DNA of 43,108 nucleotides from NCBI GenBank assembly GCA_947174505.1, contig CAMWJF010000035.1, positions 1 to 43,108 of the forward strand, written 5' to 3'. Source of the stretch: an uncultured Lachnospiraceae bacterium (GTDB lineage Bacteria > Bacillota > Clostridia > Lachnospirales > Lachnospiraceae). Numbering within the stretch: position 1 is the stretch's first letter; every line of letters begins with the position of its first letter. The notes under the pieces were generated by a model. That model made no database searches. It was not told the origin of the DNA and saw only the letters and a program-made list of their open reading frames with translations. Position numbers and translations under genes: made by a program. Shown in pieces: positions 8,739 to 17,205 of the stretch.

Positions 8739-9512
8739 ATGCAATTAATGAAATCCTTTTTTATAGCAGTATCCATTTATTCTAAAATTCCTGTTCCCCA
8801 ATTTGAATGGAAAGAAGATGACATGAAATATGTTTTTTGTTTTTTCCCGTGGATAGGGGCATTGATTGGCGGCTGCATTTATTTCTGGAATTATTTATGC
8901 GGTGTTTATCATATAGGGGTTTGGGGTAGGACGGCGGCAGGAATGGCTATTCCGATTTTTATTACAGGCGGATTTCATGTAGATGGCTTTATGGATACGA
9001 TGGATGCGATACATTCTTATAGCCAAAAGGAGAGAAAGCTGGAAATATTAAAGGATTCCCATATTGGCGCTTTTGCAGTCATTATGCTTGCTGCTTATGG
9101 ATTGGTTCTTTTTGGCGCATTTTCGGAAATAGAAAGCGGTGCGCTACTAAAAATTGTATGCTGTGGCTTTTTTCTGTCGCGCTGTTTGTGCGGTATTAGT
9201 GCCGTTTCCTTTCCACCCGCAAAAAAAGATGGTATGCTTTATACTTTCGCAGACAGTTCCCATAAAAAGGTTGTGAAAGGCTCGTTATCTTTACAAAGTG
9301 CACTATGCGTTGGCTTGATGTGTTTCCAGTCATTTTCTGCAGGTTTGACTGTGGCAGTAGCGGCTGGCTTAACGCTGGTTTATTATTATTATCGCAGCAG
9401 GAAGGAATTGGGGGGAGTAACTGGCGATACGGCTGGATTTTTTGTACTCCTTTGTGAAGGATGTATTGTAGTAGTTGCAGCATTTATTGATATTTTTATA
9501 TGGAAGGAGTAA
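8739..9512 (+). CDS. cobS: Adenosylcobinamide-GDP ribazoletransferase (cobalamin synthase) CobS
   Basis: Joins adenosylcobinamide-GDP and alpha-ribazole(-5'-phosphate) at the membrane to form cobalamin (phosphate). The 257-aa polytopic protein has the opening FFIAVSIYSKIPVPQFEW, the hallmark GGFHVDGFMDTMDA (about residues 76-89) with its metal-binding acidic residues, and the C-terminal GGVTGDTAGFF. An AAAGGAAA site precedes the ATG. The ribosome binding site of the next gene (GGAAGGAG) lies in its last codons. Confidence 0.94.
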   Translation: MQLMKSFFIAVSIYSKIPVPQFEWKEDDMKYVFCFFPWIGALIGGCIYFWNYLCGVYHIGVWGRTAAGMAIPIFITGGFHVDGFMDTMDAIHSYSQKERKLEILKDSHIGAFAVIMLAAYGLVLFGAFSEIESGALLKIVCCGFFLSRCLCGISAVSFPPAKKDGMLYTFADSSHKKVVKGSLSLQSALCVGLMCFQSFSAGLTVAVAAGLTLVYYYYRSRKELGGVTGDTAGFFVLLCEGCIVVVAAFIDIFIWKE

Positions 9513-9514
9513 GA

Positions 9515-9898
9515 ATGAAATTAGTAATAGGCGGAACTGCGCAGGGGAAACTGGAGTATGTACTTTTAAAGTATGATGTGCAAAAAAATATGGTGTGGGA
9601 TGGTGTTTTGCCAAATGATAGGAAATTAAATGGAAACATTGTGATTATCAACCACTTTCATCAGTGGGTTAAGAGCCGTATGGCAAGCGGGGGATGTCCG
9701 GAAGATGAAATTATGTCCTTTCTTGATTGCCATGAGGACTGTATTATTATTTCTGATGAGATCGGAAACGGGATTGTTCCGATAGATCCGTTTGAGAGAG
9801 AATACAGGGAACGTACAGGGAGAATTCTTGTGCAGCTTGCAATGAGAGCAGAGGAGGTAGAGCGTATCATATGCGGGATCGGGCAGAAAATCAAATAA
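9515..9898 (+). CDS. Short CobU-like protein, second copy
   Basis: A 127-aa protein with a CobU-type N-terminal strand and modified P-loop (VIGGTAQGKLEY), followed after a shortened middle by a C-terminal half very like CobU: SDEIGNGIVPIDPFEREYRE, then TGRILVQLAMRAEEVERI and a GIGQKIK end. It lacks the central RIxxH / LLEC region of full CobU. That region is present in the gene at 8184, so the two proteins are complementary. They could act as a pair, or this one may have a related activity (inference). ATG 9515 has the strong site GGAAGGAG; it overlaps the next gene as TAATG. Confidence 0.7.
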   Translation: MKLVIGGTAQGKLEYVLLKYDVQKNMVWDGVLPNDRKLNGNIVIINHFHQWVKSRMASGGCPEDEIMSFLDCHEDCIIISDEIGNGIVPIDPFEREYRERTGRILVQLAMRAEEVERIICGIGQKIK

Positions 9899-10515
9899 TG
9901 CTGGCATTTATCCGGCATGGTGCGACGCAGGCAAATAAAGAACGGAGATATCTGGGAAAAACAGACGAATCCCTTTCGCAAGAAGGGATAGAAATATTGG
10001 AATCTTATAAAATGCTTAAAACTTATCCCGATGTGGAGTATCTGTTTACCAGTCCCATGAAAAGATGTACGGAGACTGCTAAAATTATTTATCCCACATT
10101 ATGCCCAATTGTTATTCCGGAATGGGAAGAGATCAATTTCGGACGGTTTGAATATAGAAATTATGAAGAATTAAAGGATGATGCACAGTATCAGGAATGG
10201 CTCCGCAGCAATGGCATATTGGATTTCCCGGAAGGAGAAACCAGAAAAGATTTTATGCTGCGATGTAAAGGTGGTTTTTTAAGAATGTGCCATGAATTGA
10301 GTCAGGTTTTCGGACAAAAGGCAAAGAATCCTGTTTTAGTAGGAATGATTGTTCATGGCGGAACGATTATGTCATTGCTGAGTTTGTATGGCAGAAAAGA
10401 TTATTTTGACTATCAGGTGCCAAATGGCAGAGGCTATGTATGCAGACTGACAGGACTGAATGACAAGACAACACAGGAAAATGATATACAGATAAAGGTG
10501 GTAGCGGAAATATGA
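9898..10515 (+). CDS. cobC: Histidine phosphatase family, probable alpha-ribazole phosphatase CobC
   Basis: A 205-aa member of the phosphoglycerate-mutase-like histidine phosphatases. The nucleophile is in FIRHGATQANKE, with further motifs FTSPMKRCTETA, EWEEINFGRFE and the second catalytic His in GMIVHGGTIMSL. In this operon the expected job is dephosphorylation of alpha-ribazole 5'-phosphate or cobalamin 5'-phosphate. ATG 9898 is coupled to the preceding stop (TAATG); an ATG at 9871 would add nine residues. Overlaps cbiB by ATGA. Confidence 0.85.
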   Translation: MLAFIRHGATQANKERRYLGKTDESLSQEGIEILESYKMLKTYPDVEYLFTSPMKRCTETAKIIYPTLCPIVIPEWEEINFGRFEYRNYEELKDDAQYQEWLRSNGILDFPEGETRKDFMLRCKGGFLRMCHELSQVFGQKAKNPVLVGMIVHGGTIMSLLSLYGRKDYFDYQVPNGRGYVCRLTGLNDKTTQENDIQIKVVAEI

Positions 10516-11504
10516 GGCACTATATGAACTATCACATGGTTGCCTTTTTCATGGGATTCCTCTTAGATTTGGCTTTAGGTGATCCTTATTGTTTGCCGCA
10601 TCCAATCCGTCTGATTGGGAAACTGATAACAGGAAGCGAAAAAATACTTCGTGGAATGGGGATAAGAGGAAAAGATAAAAAAGCAGATAGTAATGGGAGA
10701 GCGTTTCGGCAGGGAATAGGGCTTGTGGTTATTGTGATAATTAGTGTGGTGGCAGTTACGTTTTTTCTGCTGTTTATGGCATATTGGCTGCATCCGGTTC
10801 TGGGAGTGGCGGTGGAGTGTATTATGACTTATCAGATACTTGCAGTAAAATGTCTGAAAGTAGAGAGTATGAAAGTCTATCAATGTCTGAAAAATGGCAA
10901 TCTGGAGCAGGCAAGGAAAGCTGTTTCTATGATTGTAGGAAGGGATACGGAACATTTAGACGAAGAAGGAGTTGCAAAAGCAGCGATAGAAACGGTGGCG
11001 GAGAATACCTCTGACGGAGTGATCGCACCGATGCTGTATCTGGCAGTTGGTGGTCCGATACTTGGATTTTTATATAAGGCGGTAAATACAATGGATTCCA
11101 TGATTGGATATAAAAATGAAAAGTACCTGTATTTCGGAAGGGCAGCGGCAAAACTTGACGATATTGTGAATTTTCTTCCGGCAAGAATCAGTGCCTGCCT
11201 TATGGTTGCTGCATCTTTTTTTGCAGGCAGCCATTTTTCGGGAACAGGTGCATGGACAATTTATAAAAGAGACCGCAAAAAACATGCAAGTCCCAATTCC
11301 GGTCAGACTGAGGCGGTATGCGCCGGTGCGCTTTCTATAAGGCTTGCAGGAGATGCCAGTTATTTTGGAAAGACAGTAAAGAAACCGTATATAGGCGAGG
11401 CGGTACGAGGGGTAGAATGCGAGGATATAAAACGGGCGAATCATTTGATGTACATGACTGCATGTCTGTGTGAGGCGTTATGTCTGCTGATAATGTGCTT
11501 ATGA
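10512..11504 (+). CDS. cbiB: Adenosylcobinamide-phosphate synthase CbiB
   Basis: Membrane enzyme that attaches (R)-1-amino-2-propanol phosphate to adenosylcobyric acid. The 330-aa protein shows the typical opening FFMGFLLDLALGDPYCLPHP with IRLIG, then DTEHLDEEGVAKAAIETVAE, NTSDGVIAPMLYLAVGGP, YKAVNTMDSMIGYKNEKY and FGRAAAKLDDIVNFLPARI. Four to five hydrophobic segments are visible. Start ATG at 10512 overlaps the cobC stop; the upstream site is AAAGGTGG. Its partner substrate is made by CobD, encoded next. Confidence 0.95.
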   Translation: MRHYMNYHMVAFFMGFLLDLALGDPYCLPHPIRLIGKLITGSEKILRGMGIRGKDKKADSNGRAFRQGIGLVVIVIISVVAVTFFLLFMAYWLHPVLGVAVECIMTYQILAVKCLKVESMKVYQCLKNGNLEQARKAVSMIVGRDTEHLDEEGVAKAAIETVAENTSDGVIAPMLYLAVGGPILGFLYKAVNTMDSMIGYKNEKYLYFGRAAAKLDDIVNFLPARISACLMVAASFFAGSHFSGTGAWTIYKRDRKKHASPNSGQTEAVCAGALSIRLAGDASYFGKTVKKPYIGEAVRGVECEDIKRANHLMYMTACLCEALCLLIMCL

Positions 11505-11655
11505 AAGTCCCGGACAGCGGCTGAGCAGATGATCAGACATTGGACGGGCAAGCCGGCATGAGCAAGGAGAGCGGAATCTCGGATTGCGAATGCTGGCGGC
11601 GATTGCGAGAGTACAGGGTGCGGAGCAATCGACTTTCGTGCGAGGAGGAGCAAGG
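11505..11655 (+). promoter_or_regulatory. 150-nt GC-rich junction between cbiB and cobD with hairpin potential
   Basis: Unlike the neighbouring AT-rich genes this gap is GC-rich. It contains CGATTGC (11600-11606) pairing with GCAATCG (11625-11631) and smaller stems upstream such as GAGA-GCGGAA-TCTC. It ends in the strong site GAGGAGGAG before cobD. No promoter consensus or riboswitch I know is recognisable. Confidence 0.35.
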
Positions 11656-12678
11656 ATGAACATTCATGGAGGCGATGTTTATAGAAACCATGTGGATATT
11701 GATTTTTCAATCAATGTAAATCCGCTTGGCACACCAGAATGTGTAAAAAAGGCGTTGCGCGACGCAGTTGAGATGTGCGGAAAATATCCGGATATGGTAG
11801 CGGAAAGATTGGGAGAGGCGGTCAGCACGTTTCTTGGAGTGCCAAAGGAATATTTGCTATTCGGAAATGGGGCATCAGAACTTTTTATGGCGATTGTTCA
11901 TGGCATAAAACCGGGGAAGGTCGTGATACCGGCGCCTTCCTTTTATGGATATGAATATGCGGCAAAATCAGTGGATAGTGATATTATTTATTATGAGATG
12001 AATCAGGAAAATAATTTTTGCCTGAAAGAGGAGATGAAGTGTATCCTGACAGAAGATGTGGATCTTCTTTTTCTTGCCAATCCAAATAATCCGATTGGAA
12101 ATCTTTTAGACAAAGAACTGATGAAAGAGCTGCTCTTGCATTGCAGGGATAAAGGGATTTATGTGGTAGTAGATGAATGCTTTATTGAATTTTGTGGGAA
12201 TCAGTTTTCTTTACTGCCTGAGATAGAGGAATATGATCGCCTGATAATTGTAAGGTCTTTTACAAAAATTTTTACAATTCCGGGAGTGCGTTTAGGGTAT
12301 CTGGTGTGTAAAAACAATGCGGTACATACAAAAATAGCCGGACAACTTCCTGAATGGAACATTTCCTGTTTTGCGCAGGAAGCGGGATGTATATGTGCTA
12401 AGCAGGCAGAGTTTATTGGGAAAACAGAAAAATATGTTGAAGAAGAACGACAGTTTATGGAAAAAGGACTTATGCAAATAGGATTAAGGACATTTCCGAC
12501 TGTGTCGAATTTTATCACTATATACAGTGATAAACTTTTATATGAGAAGTTGCTGAAAAGGGGAATTTTAATCAGGGATTGCAGTAATTTCAGGGGATTA
12601 GAGAAAGGATTTTACCGTATTGCAGTAAAGAACAGAAGCGAAAATAAGATGTTACTCATGGCCATAGAATCTTTGTGA
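11656..12678 (+). CDS. cobD: L-threonine-O-3-phosphate decarboxylase CobD (PLP-dependent)
   Basis: Makes (R)-1-amino-2-propanol O-2-phosphate, the linker added by CbiB. It is a 340-aa fold-type-I aminotransferase relative: N-terminal IHGGDVYRN, substrate/PLP regions FSINVNPLG, FGNGASELFMA and LANPNNPIGN, Schiff-base Lys in VRSFTKIFTIPGVRLGY (about residue 204), and a C-terminal FYRIAVKNRSEN. Start set at ATG 11656, directly after GAGGAGGAGCAAGG. The family also includes histidinol-phosphate aminotransferase, but the cobalamin context favours CobD. Its stop codon is in the loop of a perfect hairpin (12662-12694). Confidence 0.92.
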   Translation: MNIHGGDVYRNHVDIDFSINVNPLGTPECVKKALRDAVEMCGKYPDMVAERLGEAVSTFLGVPKEYLLFGNGASELFMAIVHGIKPGKVVIPAPSFYGYEYAAKSVDSDIIYYEMNQENNFCLKEEMKCILTEDVDLLFLANPNNPIGNLLDKELMKELLLHCRDKGIYVVVDECFIEFCGNQFSLLPEIEEYDRLIIVRSFTKIFTIPGVRLGYLVCKNNAVHTKIAGQLPEWNISCFAQEAGCICAKQAEFIGKTEKYVEEERQFMEKGLMQIGLRTFPTVSNFITIYSDKLLYEKLLKRGILIRDCSNFRGLEKGFYRIAVKNRSENKMLLMAIESL

Positions 12679-12694
12679 AGCATAGATTCTATGG
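12662..12694 (+). other. Perfect hairpin spanning the cobD stop codon
   Basis: CCATAGAATC (12662-12671) pairs perfectly with GATTCTATGG (12685-12694), with a 13-nt loop that holds the TGA stop (12676-12678). No T-run follows, and cbiC starts 33 nt later. It resembles the other stop-codon stem-loops of this operon in position but not in sequence. Confidence 0.7.
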
Positions 12695-12727
12695 TAGGAA
12701 AATTTACAGCATTATGGGGGATGGAAC

Positions 12728-13375
12728 ATGGAATATTCCAAAATAGAATATCTGCCGCCGGAGGAAATTGAAAAGCGCAGCTTTGAGATCATTACAGAAG
12801 AACTTTTAAAGAGAAGTATCATTCTCCCAAAAGAGGAGGAGTTGATTACAAAGCGGGTAATACATACCAGCGCGGACTTTGACTATGCCGAAACGCTTTG
12901 CTATTCCAAAGGAGCAGTGGAAACTTTGAGAGAGTTGATAAAAAATGGAGCTGATATCGTAACAGATACCAATATGGCATTGGCTGGAATCAATAAAAAG
13001 GCGCTTGCAAAGTTTGGTGGAGAAGCGCATTGTTTTATGGCAGATGAAGATACCCAGCTTCTGGCAAAGCAAAGGAATGTGACACGGGCAGCGGTCAGTA
13101 TGGAAAAAGCGGCAGCAATTGAAAAACCAGTTGTTTTTGCAATCGGTAATGCGCCAACGGCTCTGATAAAGCTGTATGAAATGATGGAAAAACCGGATTG
13201 GAAGCCGGCCTTTATTATTGGTGTTCCGGTGGGATTTGTCAATGTGGAAGCGGCAAAAGAACTTATATTGAAAACAAATATTCCATATATCATTAGCAGA
13301 GGACGAAAAGGTGGAAGCAATATCGCTGCGGCAATTTGTAATGCCGTATTATATCAATGTGAGATGAAGTTCTAA
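12728..13375 (+). CDS. cbiC: Cobalt-precorrin-8 methylmutase CbiC
   Basis: Moves the C-11 methyl group to C-12, giving cobyrinic acid. The 215-aa protein has the active-site His in RVIHTSADFDYAETL, plus GADIVTDTNMALAGINK, AIGNAPTAL, and IIGVPVGFVNVEAAKE with SRGRKGGSNIAAAICNA at the end. The ribosome binding site is ATGGGGGATGG. The last five or six codons and the stop lie in repeat element copy 2. Confidence 0.95.
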   Translation: MEYSKIEYLPPEEIEKRSFEIITEELLKRSIILPKEEELITKRVIHTSADFDYAETLCYSKGAVETLRELIKNGADIVTDTNMALAGINKKALAKFGGEAHCFMADEDTQLLAKQRNVTRAAVSMEKAAAIEKPVVFAIGNAPTALIKLYEMMEKPDWKPAFIIGVPVGFVNVEAAKELILKTNIPYIISRGRKGGSNIAAAICNAVLYQCEMKF

Positions 13376-13442
13376 GGCATCAAAAAACGTCGCCTAAGAA
13401 CTTCTAAGTCTCGCATAGAAGAACGCAAGGACAGCGTTCTTT
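13357..13442 (+). repeat. Two-stem intergenic element, copy 2
   Basis: Outer stem ATGTGAGA (13357-13364) with TCTCGCAT (13409-13416), continued by AAGTTCT and AGAACTT and an inner GGC/GCC. It is followed by the hairpin AGAAGAACGC, loop AAGGACA, GCGTTCTT (13417-13441). The cbiC stop TAA is in the 5' arm. Compared with copy 1 the hairpin has AACGC/GCGTT in place of AATGCC/GGCATT, so pairing is preserved while sequence changes. Confidence 0.8.
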
Positions 13443-13463
13443 GCACAAAAGTCAGGAAAGGGA

Positions 13464-14588
13464 ATGGAAATGCGGTATGGTTTTACAACCGGGAGCTGTG
13501 CGGCTGCGGCTGCAAAGGCCGCTGCTTATATGCTGCTGACAGGATTTAAAAAGACAGAAATTACAATAGAAACGCCAAAAGGTATTCCATATGAGGCAAA
13601 TATTCTGGATATCATGTGCAGCGAAAATGAAGTAAGTTGTGCGGTAGAAAAAGATGGCGGTGATGATCCTGATATTACAACAGGTACATGGATTTATGCG
13701 AAAGTTACGTATGCAGAAGAAAGTGTGAAGGAAATCACCATTGAAGGCGGAACCGGCGTGGGGAGAGTGACAAAGCCGGGACTTGACCAGCCCATAGGCA
13801 ATGCGGCAATCAATCGCATTCCGAGGGAGATGATAAAAAAGGAAGTATTGGAAGTTTGCAGACTGACGGATTATAAAGGGGGCTTGCGTATTGAGATTTC
13901 AGTGCCGGAAGGTGAAAAGCTGTGCGAACGCACTTTTAACCCAAGACTTGGCATTGTTGGCGGTATTTCCATATTAGGGACGAGTGGCATTGTAGAGCCC
14001 ATGAGCAGTCAGGCACTGATTGATACCATTCGGGTAGAGCTGCGTCAGAGAAGAGTTTTAGGATTTGATTATGTTGCCATTTCTCCGGGAAATTATGGTT
14101 TGGAGTTTATGAGGAAAACGTATGGATATGATTTGGACAAAAGCGTGAAATGCAGCAATTTTATTGGTGCAACCATTGATATGGCAGTGGAAATGGGATT
14201 TCAGAAAATGCTCCTGACTGGACACATAGGCAAGCTGATCAAGGTTGCCGGTGGAATTATGAATACCCATTCCAAAGAAGCAGATTGCAGGATGGAACTT
14301 CTTGTGTCATTTTCCGTAAAGGAGCAGATAGAACCTTTACAGCTAAGAAGAATATTGGAATGCATGACAACGGAAGAAGCAGTTTCTGTTATAGAGGAAA
14401 GCGGAAAATTGCGACAGGTTATGGAAAGGATTGCAGAGCGTATCTGCTATTATATGGAAAACCGCGCTGGAGGAAAAATGAAAACAGATTGTATTCTGTT
14501 TTCCAATGAATATGGGGAACTGGCAAAAAGTAAGGGGGCAGAGGAATGGTTTATTTTGTTGGGGCAGGAACAGGCGCAGCAGATTTGA
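13464..14588 (+). CDS. cbiD: Cobalt-precorrin-5B C1-methyltransferase CbiD
   Basis: SAM-dependent methylation of C-1 during ring contraction. The 374-aa protein opens with the diagnostic RYGFTTGSCAAAAAKAA and has DDPDITTGTWIYA, GTGVGRVTKPGL, IPEGE-like SVPEGEKLCERTFNPRLGI, GGISILGTSGIVEPMS and LLTGHIGKLIKVAGGIMNTH. Start ATG 13464 follows GGAAAGGGA. The 3' end overlaps cbiF by 43 nt. Confidence 0.95.
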   Translation: MEMRYGFTTGSCAAAAAKAAAYMLLTGFKKTEITIETPKGIPYEANILDIMCSENEVSCAVEKDGGDDPDITTGTWIYAKVTYAEESVKEITIEGGTGVGRVTKPGLDQPIGNAAINRIPREMIKKEVLEVCRLTDYKGGLRIEISVPEGEKLCERTFNPRLGIVGGISILGTSGIVEPMSSQALIDTIRVELRQRRVLGFDYVAISPGNYGLEFMRKTYGYDLDKSVKCSNFIGATIDMAVEMGFQKMLLTGHIGKLIKVAGGIMNTHSKEADCRMELLVSFSVKEQIEPLQLRRILECMTTEEAVSVIEESGKLRQVMERIAERICYYMENRAGGKMKTDCILFSNEYGELAKSKGAEEWFILLGQEQAQQI

Positions 14589-15316
14589 TAACAGTCAGGG
14601 GAATGCGTTTATTAGAACAGGCAGATGTGATTATTTATGCAGGTTCTTTGGTGAATCCCCAACTGCTTACATATGCAAGAAAAGACTGCGAGATACATAA
14701 CAGTGCAAAACTAACACTAGAAGAAGTGATACAGATTATTTCTGTTGCAGAAAACAAAGGAAAAACAACTGTGCGCCTTCATACAGGAGAGCCGAGTATC
14801 TATGGTGCGGTCAGGGAACAGATGGATGAGTTGGATGTGCTGGGCATTTCTTATGAGAGCTGTCCGGGGGTAAGCGCCTGTTTTGGCGCAGCGGCATCCC
14901 TGAATCTTGAATATACATTGCCGGGAATTTCACAATCCCTGATTATTACAAGAATGGAAGGCAGAACGAAAGTGCCGGATAAGGAAAGTATTGAGAGCTT
15001 TGCAGCACATAAGGCATCTATGGCAATTTATTTAAGTGCCGGAATGATTCGGGAATTAAGCAGGAGGCTGATTAATGGTGGGTATAAGGAGACAACGCCA
15101 GCAGCACTTGTTTATAAGGCAACTTGGGCTGAGGAGGAGGCATACCTGTGTACAATTGAGACATTATATGATGTATCAGTAGAACATAGGATTACGAAAA
15201 CAGCCCTAGTATTGGTCGGAGATGCTATCGCTCATCAGCATTACAGTAAATCAAGGTTGTATGCACCGGATTTTTCGACTGAGTACCGAAAACGAAAAGA
15301 ATTTCTAAGGCGCTAG
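14546..15316 (+). CDS. cbiF: Cobalt-precorrin-4 C11-methyltransferase CbiF
   Basis: Tetrapyrrole methylase of 256 aa acting at C-11. It opens VYFVGAGTGAADLITVRG, the SAM-binding P-loop-like motif of this family. It also has DVIIYAGSLVNPQLL (diagnostic of CbiF/CobM), LHTGEPSIYGAVREQMDEL, YESCPGVSACFGAAASL and VYKATWAEE. The start lies within cbiD behind GGGGGCAGAGGA. The C-terminal residues (about YRKRKEFLRR) are encoded by repeat element copy 3, which also supplies the stop. Confidence 0.94.
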   Translation: MVYFVGAGTGAADLITVRGMRLLEQADVIIYAGSLVNPQLLTYARKDCEIHNSAKLTLEEVIQIISVAENKGKTTVRLHTGEPSIYGAVREQMDELDVLGISYESCPGVSACFGAAASLNLEYTLPGISQSLIITRMEGRTKVPDKESIESFAAHKASMAIYLSAGMIRELSRRLINGGYKETTPAALVYKATWAEEEAYLCTIETLYDVSVEHRITKTALVLVGDAIAHQHYSKSRLYAPDFSTEYRKRKEFLRR

Positions 15317-15376
15317 AATATACCGCCTAAGAAATTCTAAGTTTCGTTTGGAAGAACGCAAGGACGGCGTTCTTCC
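15289..15376 (+). repeat. Two-stem intergenic element, copy 3
   Basis: Outer stem AAACGAAA (15290-15297) with TTTCGTTT (15342-15349), continued by AGAATTTCT and AGAAATTCT and an inner GGCG/CGCC. Then the hairpin GGAAGAACGC (15350-15359), loop AAGGACG, GCGTTCTTCC (15367-15376). The CbiF stop TAG is in the first loop; the cbiG ribosome binding site follows directly. Outer-stem bases differ from those of copies 1, 2, 4 and 5 but stay complementary. Confidence 0.8.
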
Positions 15377-15389
15377 TGAAAGGAAGGAT

Positions 15390-16454
15390 ATGAAACTAAG
15401 TGTTATCAGTTTTACGGAGAATGGAAAACAACTTTCGGAAAGTATTGTAAAACTGTTGGAGAGGGAATTAGAAATCAAGTTATATACAAAATGTGAGGCA
15501 GGCATAAAGGATGATATTTATTCAGATATCTTATTTGTAAAAAAATCTGTTGGAGATTGGGCAAAAGAACGGATGCAGGAGCAAAACGCCTTGTTGTTTA
15601 TAGGTGCCTGCGGAATTGCAGTCAGGGCGGTAGCCCCATTTCTTACAGATAAACTACATGATGTTCCGGTGCTTGTAATGGATGAAAAAGGGAAATATGT
15701 CATACCGATTTTATCAGGACATATGGGCGGTGCAAACGATCTTGCAAATCATATAGCAGAGAAAACAGGGGCAGAAGCAGTGATTACTACGGCAACAGAT
15801 CTTAATAAAAAATTTGCTGTGGATTTGTTTGCAAAAAGAAATAGCCTATATATTGCAAATAAAGATGGGATTGCCAAAGTATCATCAAAGGTATTAGCCG
15901 GAAAAGAAATTACGATGTCCATAGAAGCGGGGTATGAAATCATTGGGGGAGAGTCAGGTATACGGTTTGTTCCATATCCGCCTACGGGAGTTGTTGATGT
16001 TGTAGTAACTTCAGAAGATAATATGTTTGATACTTCTCTTTTGCTGAAACCGCGGGAGTATGTCATAGGAATTGGCTGTAAAAAAGGGAAAAAAGCAAAT
16101 GAAATTGATGATTTTATCTTAAAAGCAATAAAGAAAAAAGGAATTTCTATCATGCAGATTTTCGCGCTGTCCTCTATTTCGCAAAAGCGAGATGAACAGG
16201 GGATTGTTGAATGGTGTCGAAAAGAAGGGATTCCATTTTTAACATATACAGCAGAAGATTTGCGGGAAGTAAACGGAACTTTTACAAAGTCTATGTTTGT
16301 TAAGGATCAGGTTGGCGTTGATAATGTTTGTGAAAGGGCAGCAGTGAAAGCCTGTGGAGAAGATGGAAAACTGATTCTTCCAAAAGTCGCGGAAAATGGA
16401 ATGACGATTGCAGTGGCAAAAAGAGAGTGGAAGGTGTGTTTTGATGAAGAATGA
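15390..16454 (+). CDS. cbiG: Cobalt-precorrin-5A hydrolase CbiG
   Basis: Opens the delta-lactone of cobalt-precorrin-5A and releases the C-20 carbon as acetaldehyde. The 354-aa protein shows the N-terminal domain with LFIGACGIAVRAVAPFL and DEKGKYVIPILSGHMGGAN (diagnostic), a central region, and the C-terminal domain starting VIGIGCKKGKKANEIDDFI with TYTAEDLREVNG and CERAAVKA. Start ATG 15390 has AAGGAAGG; an in-frame TTG at 15348 falls in the repeat hairpin. Overlaps cbiH by 11 nt. Confidence 0.95.
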   Translation: MKLSVISFTENGKQLSESIVKLLERELEIKLYTKCEAGIKDDIYSDILFVKKSVGDWAKERMQEQNALLFIGACGIAVRAVAPFLTDKLHDVPVLVMDEKGKYVIPILSGHMGGANDLANHIAEKTGAEAVITTATDLNKKFAVDLFAKRNSLYIANKDGIAKVSSKVLAGKEITMSIEAGYEIIGGESGIRFVPYPPTGVVDVVVTSEDNMFDTSLLLKPREYVIGIGCKKGKKANEIDDFILKAIKKKGISIMQIFALSSISQKRDEQGIVEWCRKEGIPFLTYTAEDLREVNGTFTKSMFVKDQVGVDNVCERAAVKACGEDGKLILPKVAENGMTIAVAKREWKVCFDEE

Positions 16455-17205
16455 AATCTATATTGTGGGAATGGGACCAGGCAGGGAAGAGATGATGACG
16501 GGGGAGGCAATCTATGTACTTGAGCAGGCAGATGTCATTGTCGGATATACGACTTATCTGAAGCTGCTTGGGCAGCGTTTTCAGGGGAAGGAACTGCTAG
16601 ATACTCCTATGCGTCAGGAAGAGGAGCGGTGCAGGCTGTGTTTTCAGGAGGCGGAAAAAGGGAAAAGGGTGGCGCTTGTTTGCAGCGGTGATGCAGGGAT
16701 TTATGGACTGGCATCGTTGATGTATGAGATTGGAAGAGAATATCCGGAAACAGAACTTTTTGTTATTGCAGGAATTACGGCTGCAAGCAGTGGGGCAGCC
16801 GTTCTGGGGGCGCCTCTTAATCATGATTTTTGCGTGGTTAGTTTGAGCGATTTGCTGACACCGTGGGAGAAGATAGAAAAAAGACTTGAAGCTGCCGCAG
16901 CAGGTGATTTTGTCATTGTGATTTATAACCCATCCAGCCATAAAAGAAAGGACTATCTGATGCGGGCTTGTAATATCCTGCTTCGCAGCATAGAGGAGGA
17001 ACGTATCTGTGGTTATGTTGAGAATATTGGAAGAGAAGGGACGATGGCAGCAATCTGTACCTTAAAGCAGTTAAAGGAGAGGGAAGTAAATATGTTTACC
17101 ACGGTATTTATTGGAAGTTCCGGCTCGGAGAACATAAATGGGAAATTTGTCACAAGGAGAGGCTATAAGATTGAAAAAAATATTGATATTTGCAGGGACA
17201 ACTGA
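16444..17205 (+). CDS. cbiH: Cobalt-precorrin-3B C17-methyltransferase CbiH
   Basis: Ring-contracting tetrapyrrole methylase, 253 aa. It opens IYIVGMGPGREEMMTGEA, followed by ADVIVGYTTYLKLL, VALVCSGDAGIYGLASLMYE, AGITAASSGAAVLGAPLNHD, FCVVSLSDLLTPWEKIEKRL (diagnostic of CbiH/CobJ) and IYNPSSHKRKDYL. Start ATG 16444 is preceded by GAAGGTG within cbiG. The end overlaps the cbiJ-cbiE-cbiT fusion. Confidence 0.94.
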   Translation: MKNEIYIVGMGPGREEMMTGEAIYVLEQADVIVGYTTYLKLLGQRFQGKELLDTPMRQEEERCRLCFQEAEKGKRVALVCSGDAGIYGLASLMYEIGREYPETELFVIAGITAASSGAAVLGAPLNHDFCVVSLSDLLTPWEKIEKRLEAAAAGDFVIVIYNPSSHKRKDYLMRACNILLRSIEEERICGYVENIGREGTMAAICTLKQLKEREVNMFTTVFIGSSGSENINGKFVTRRGYKIEKNIDICRDN

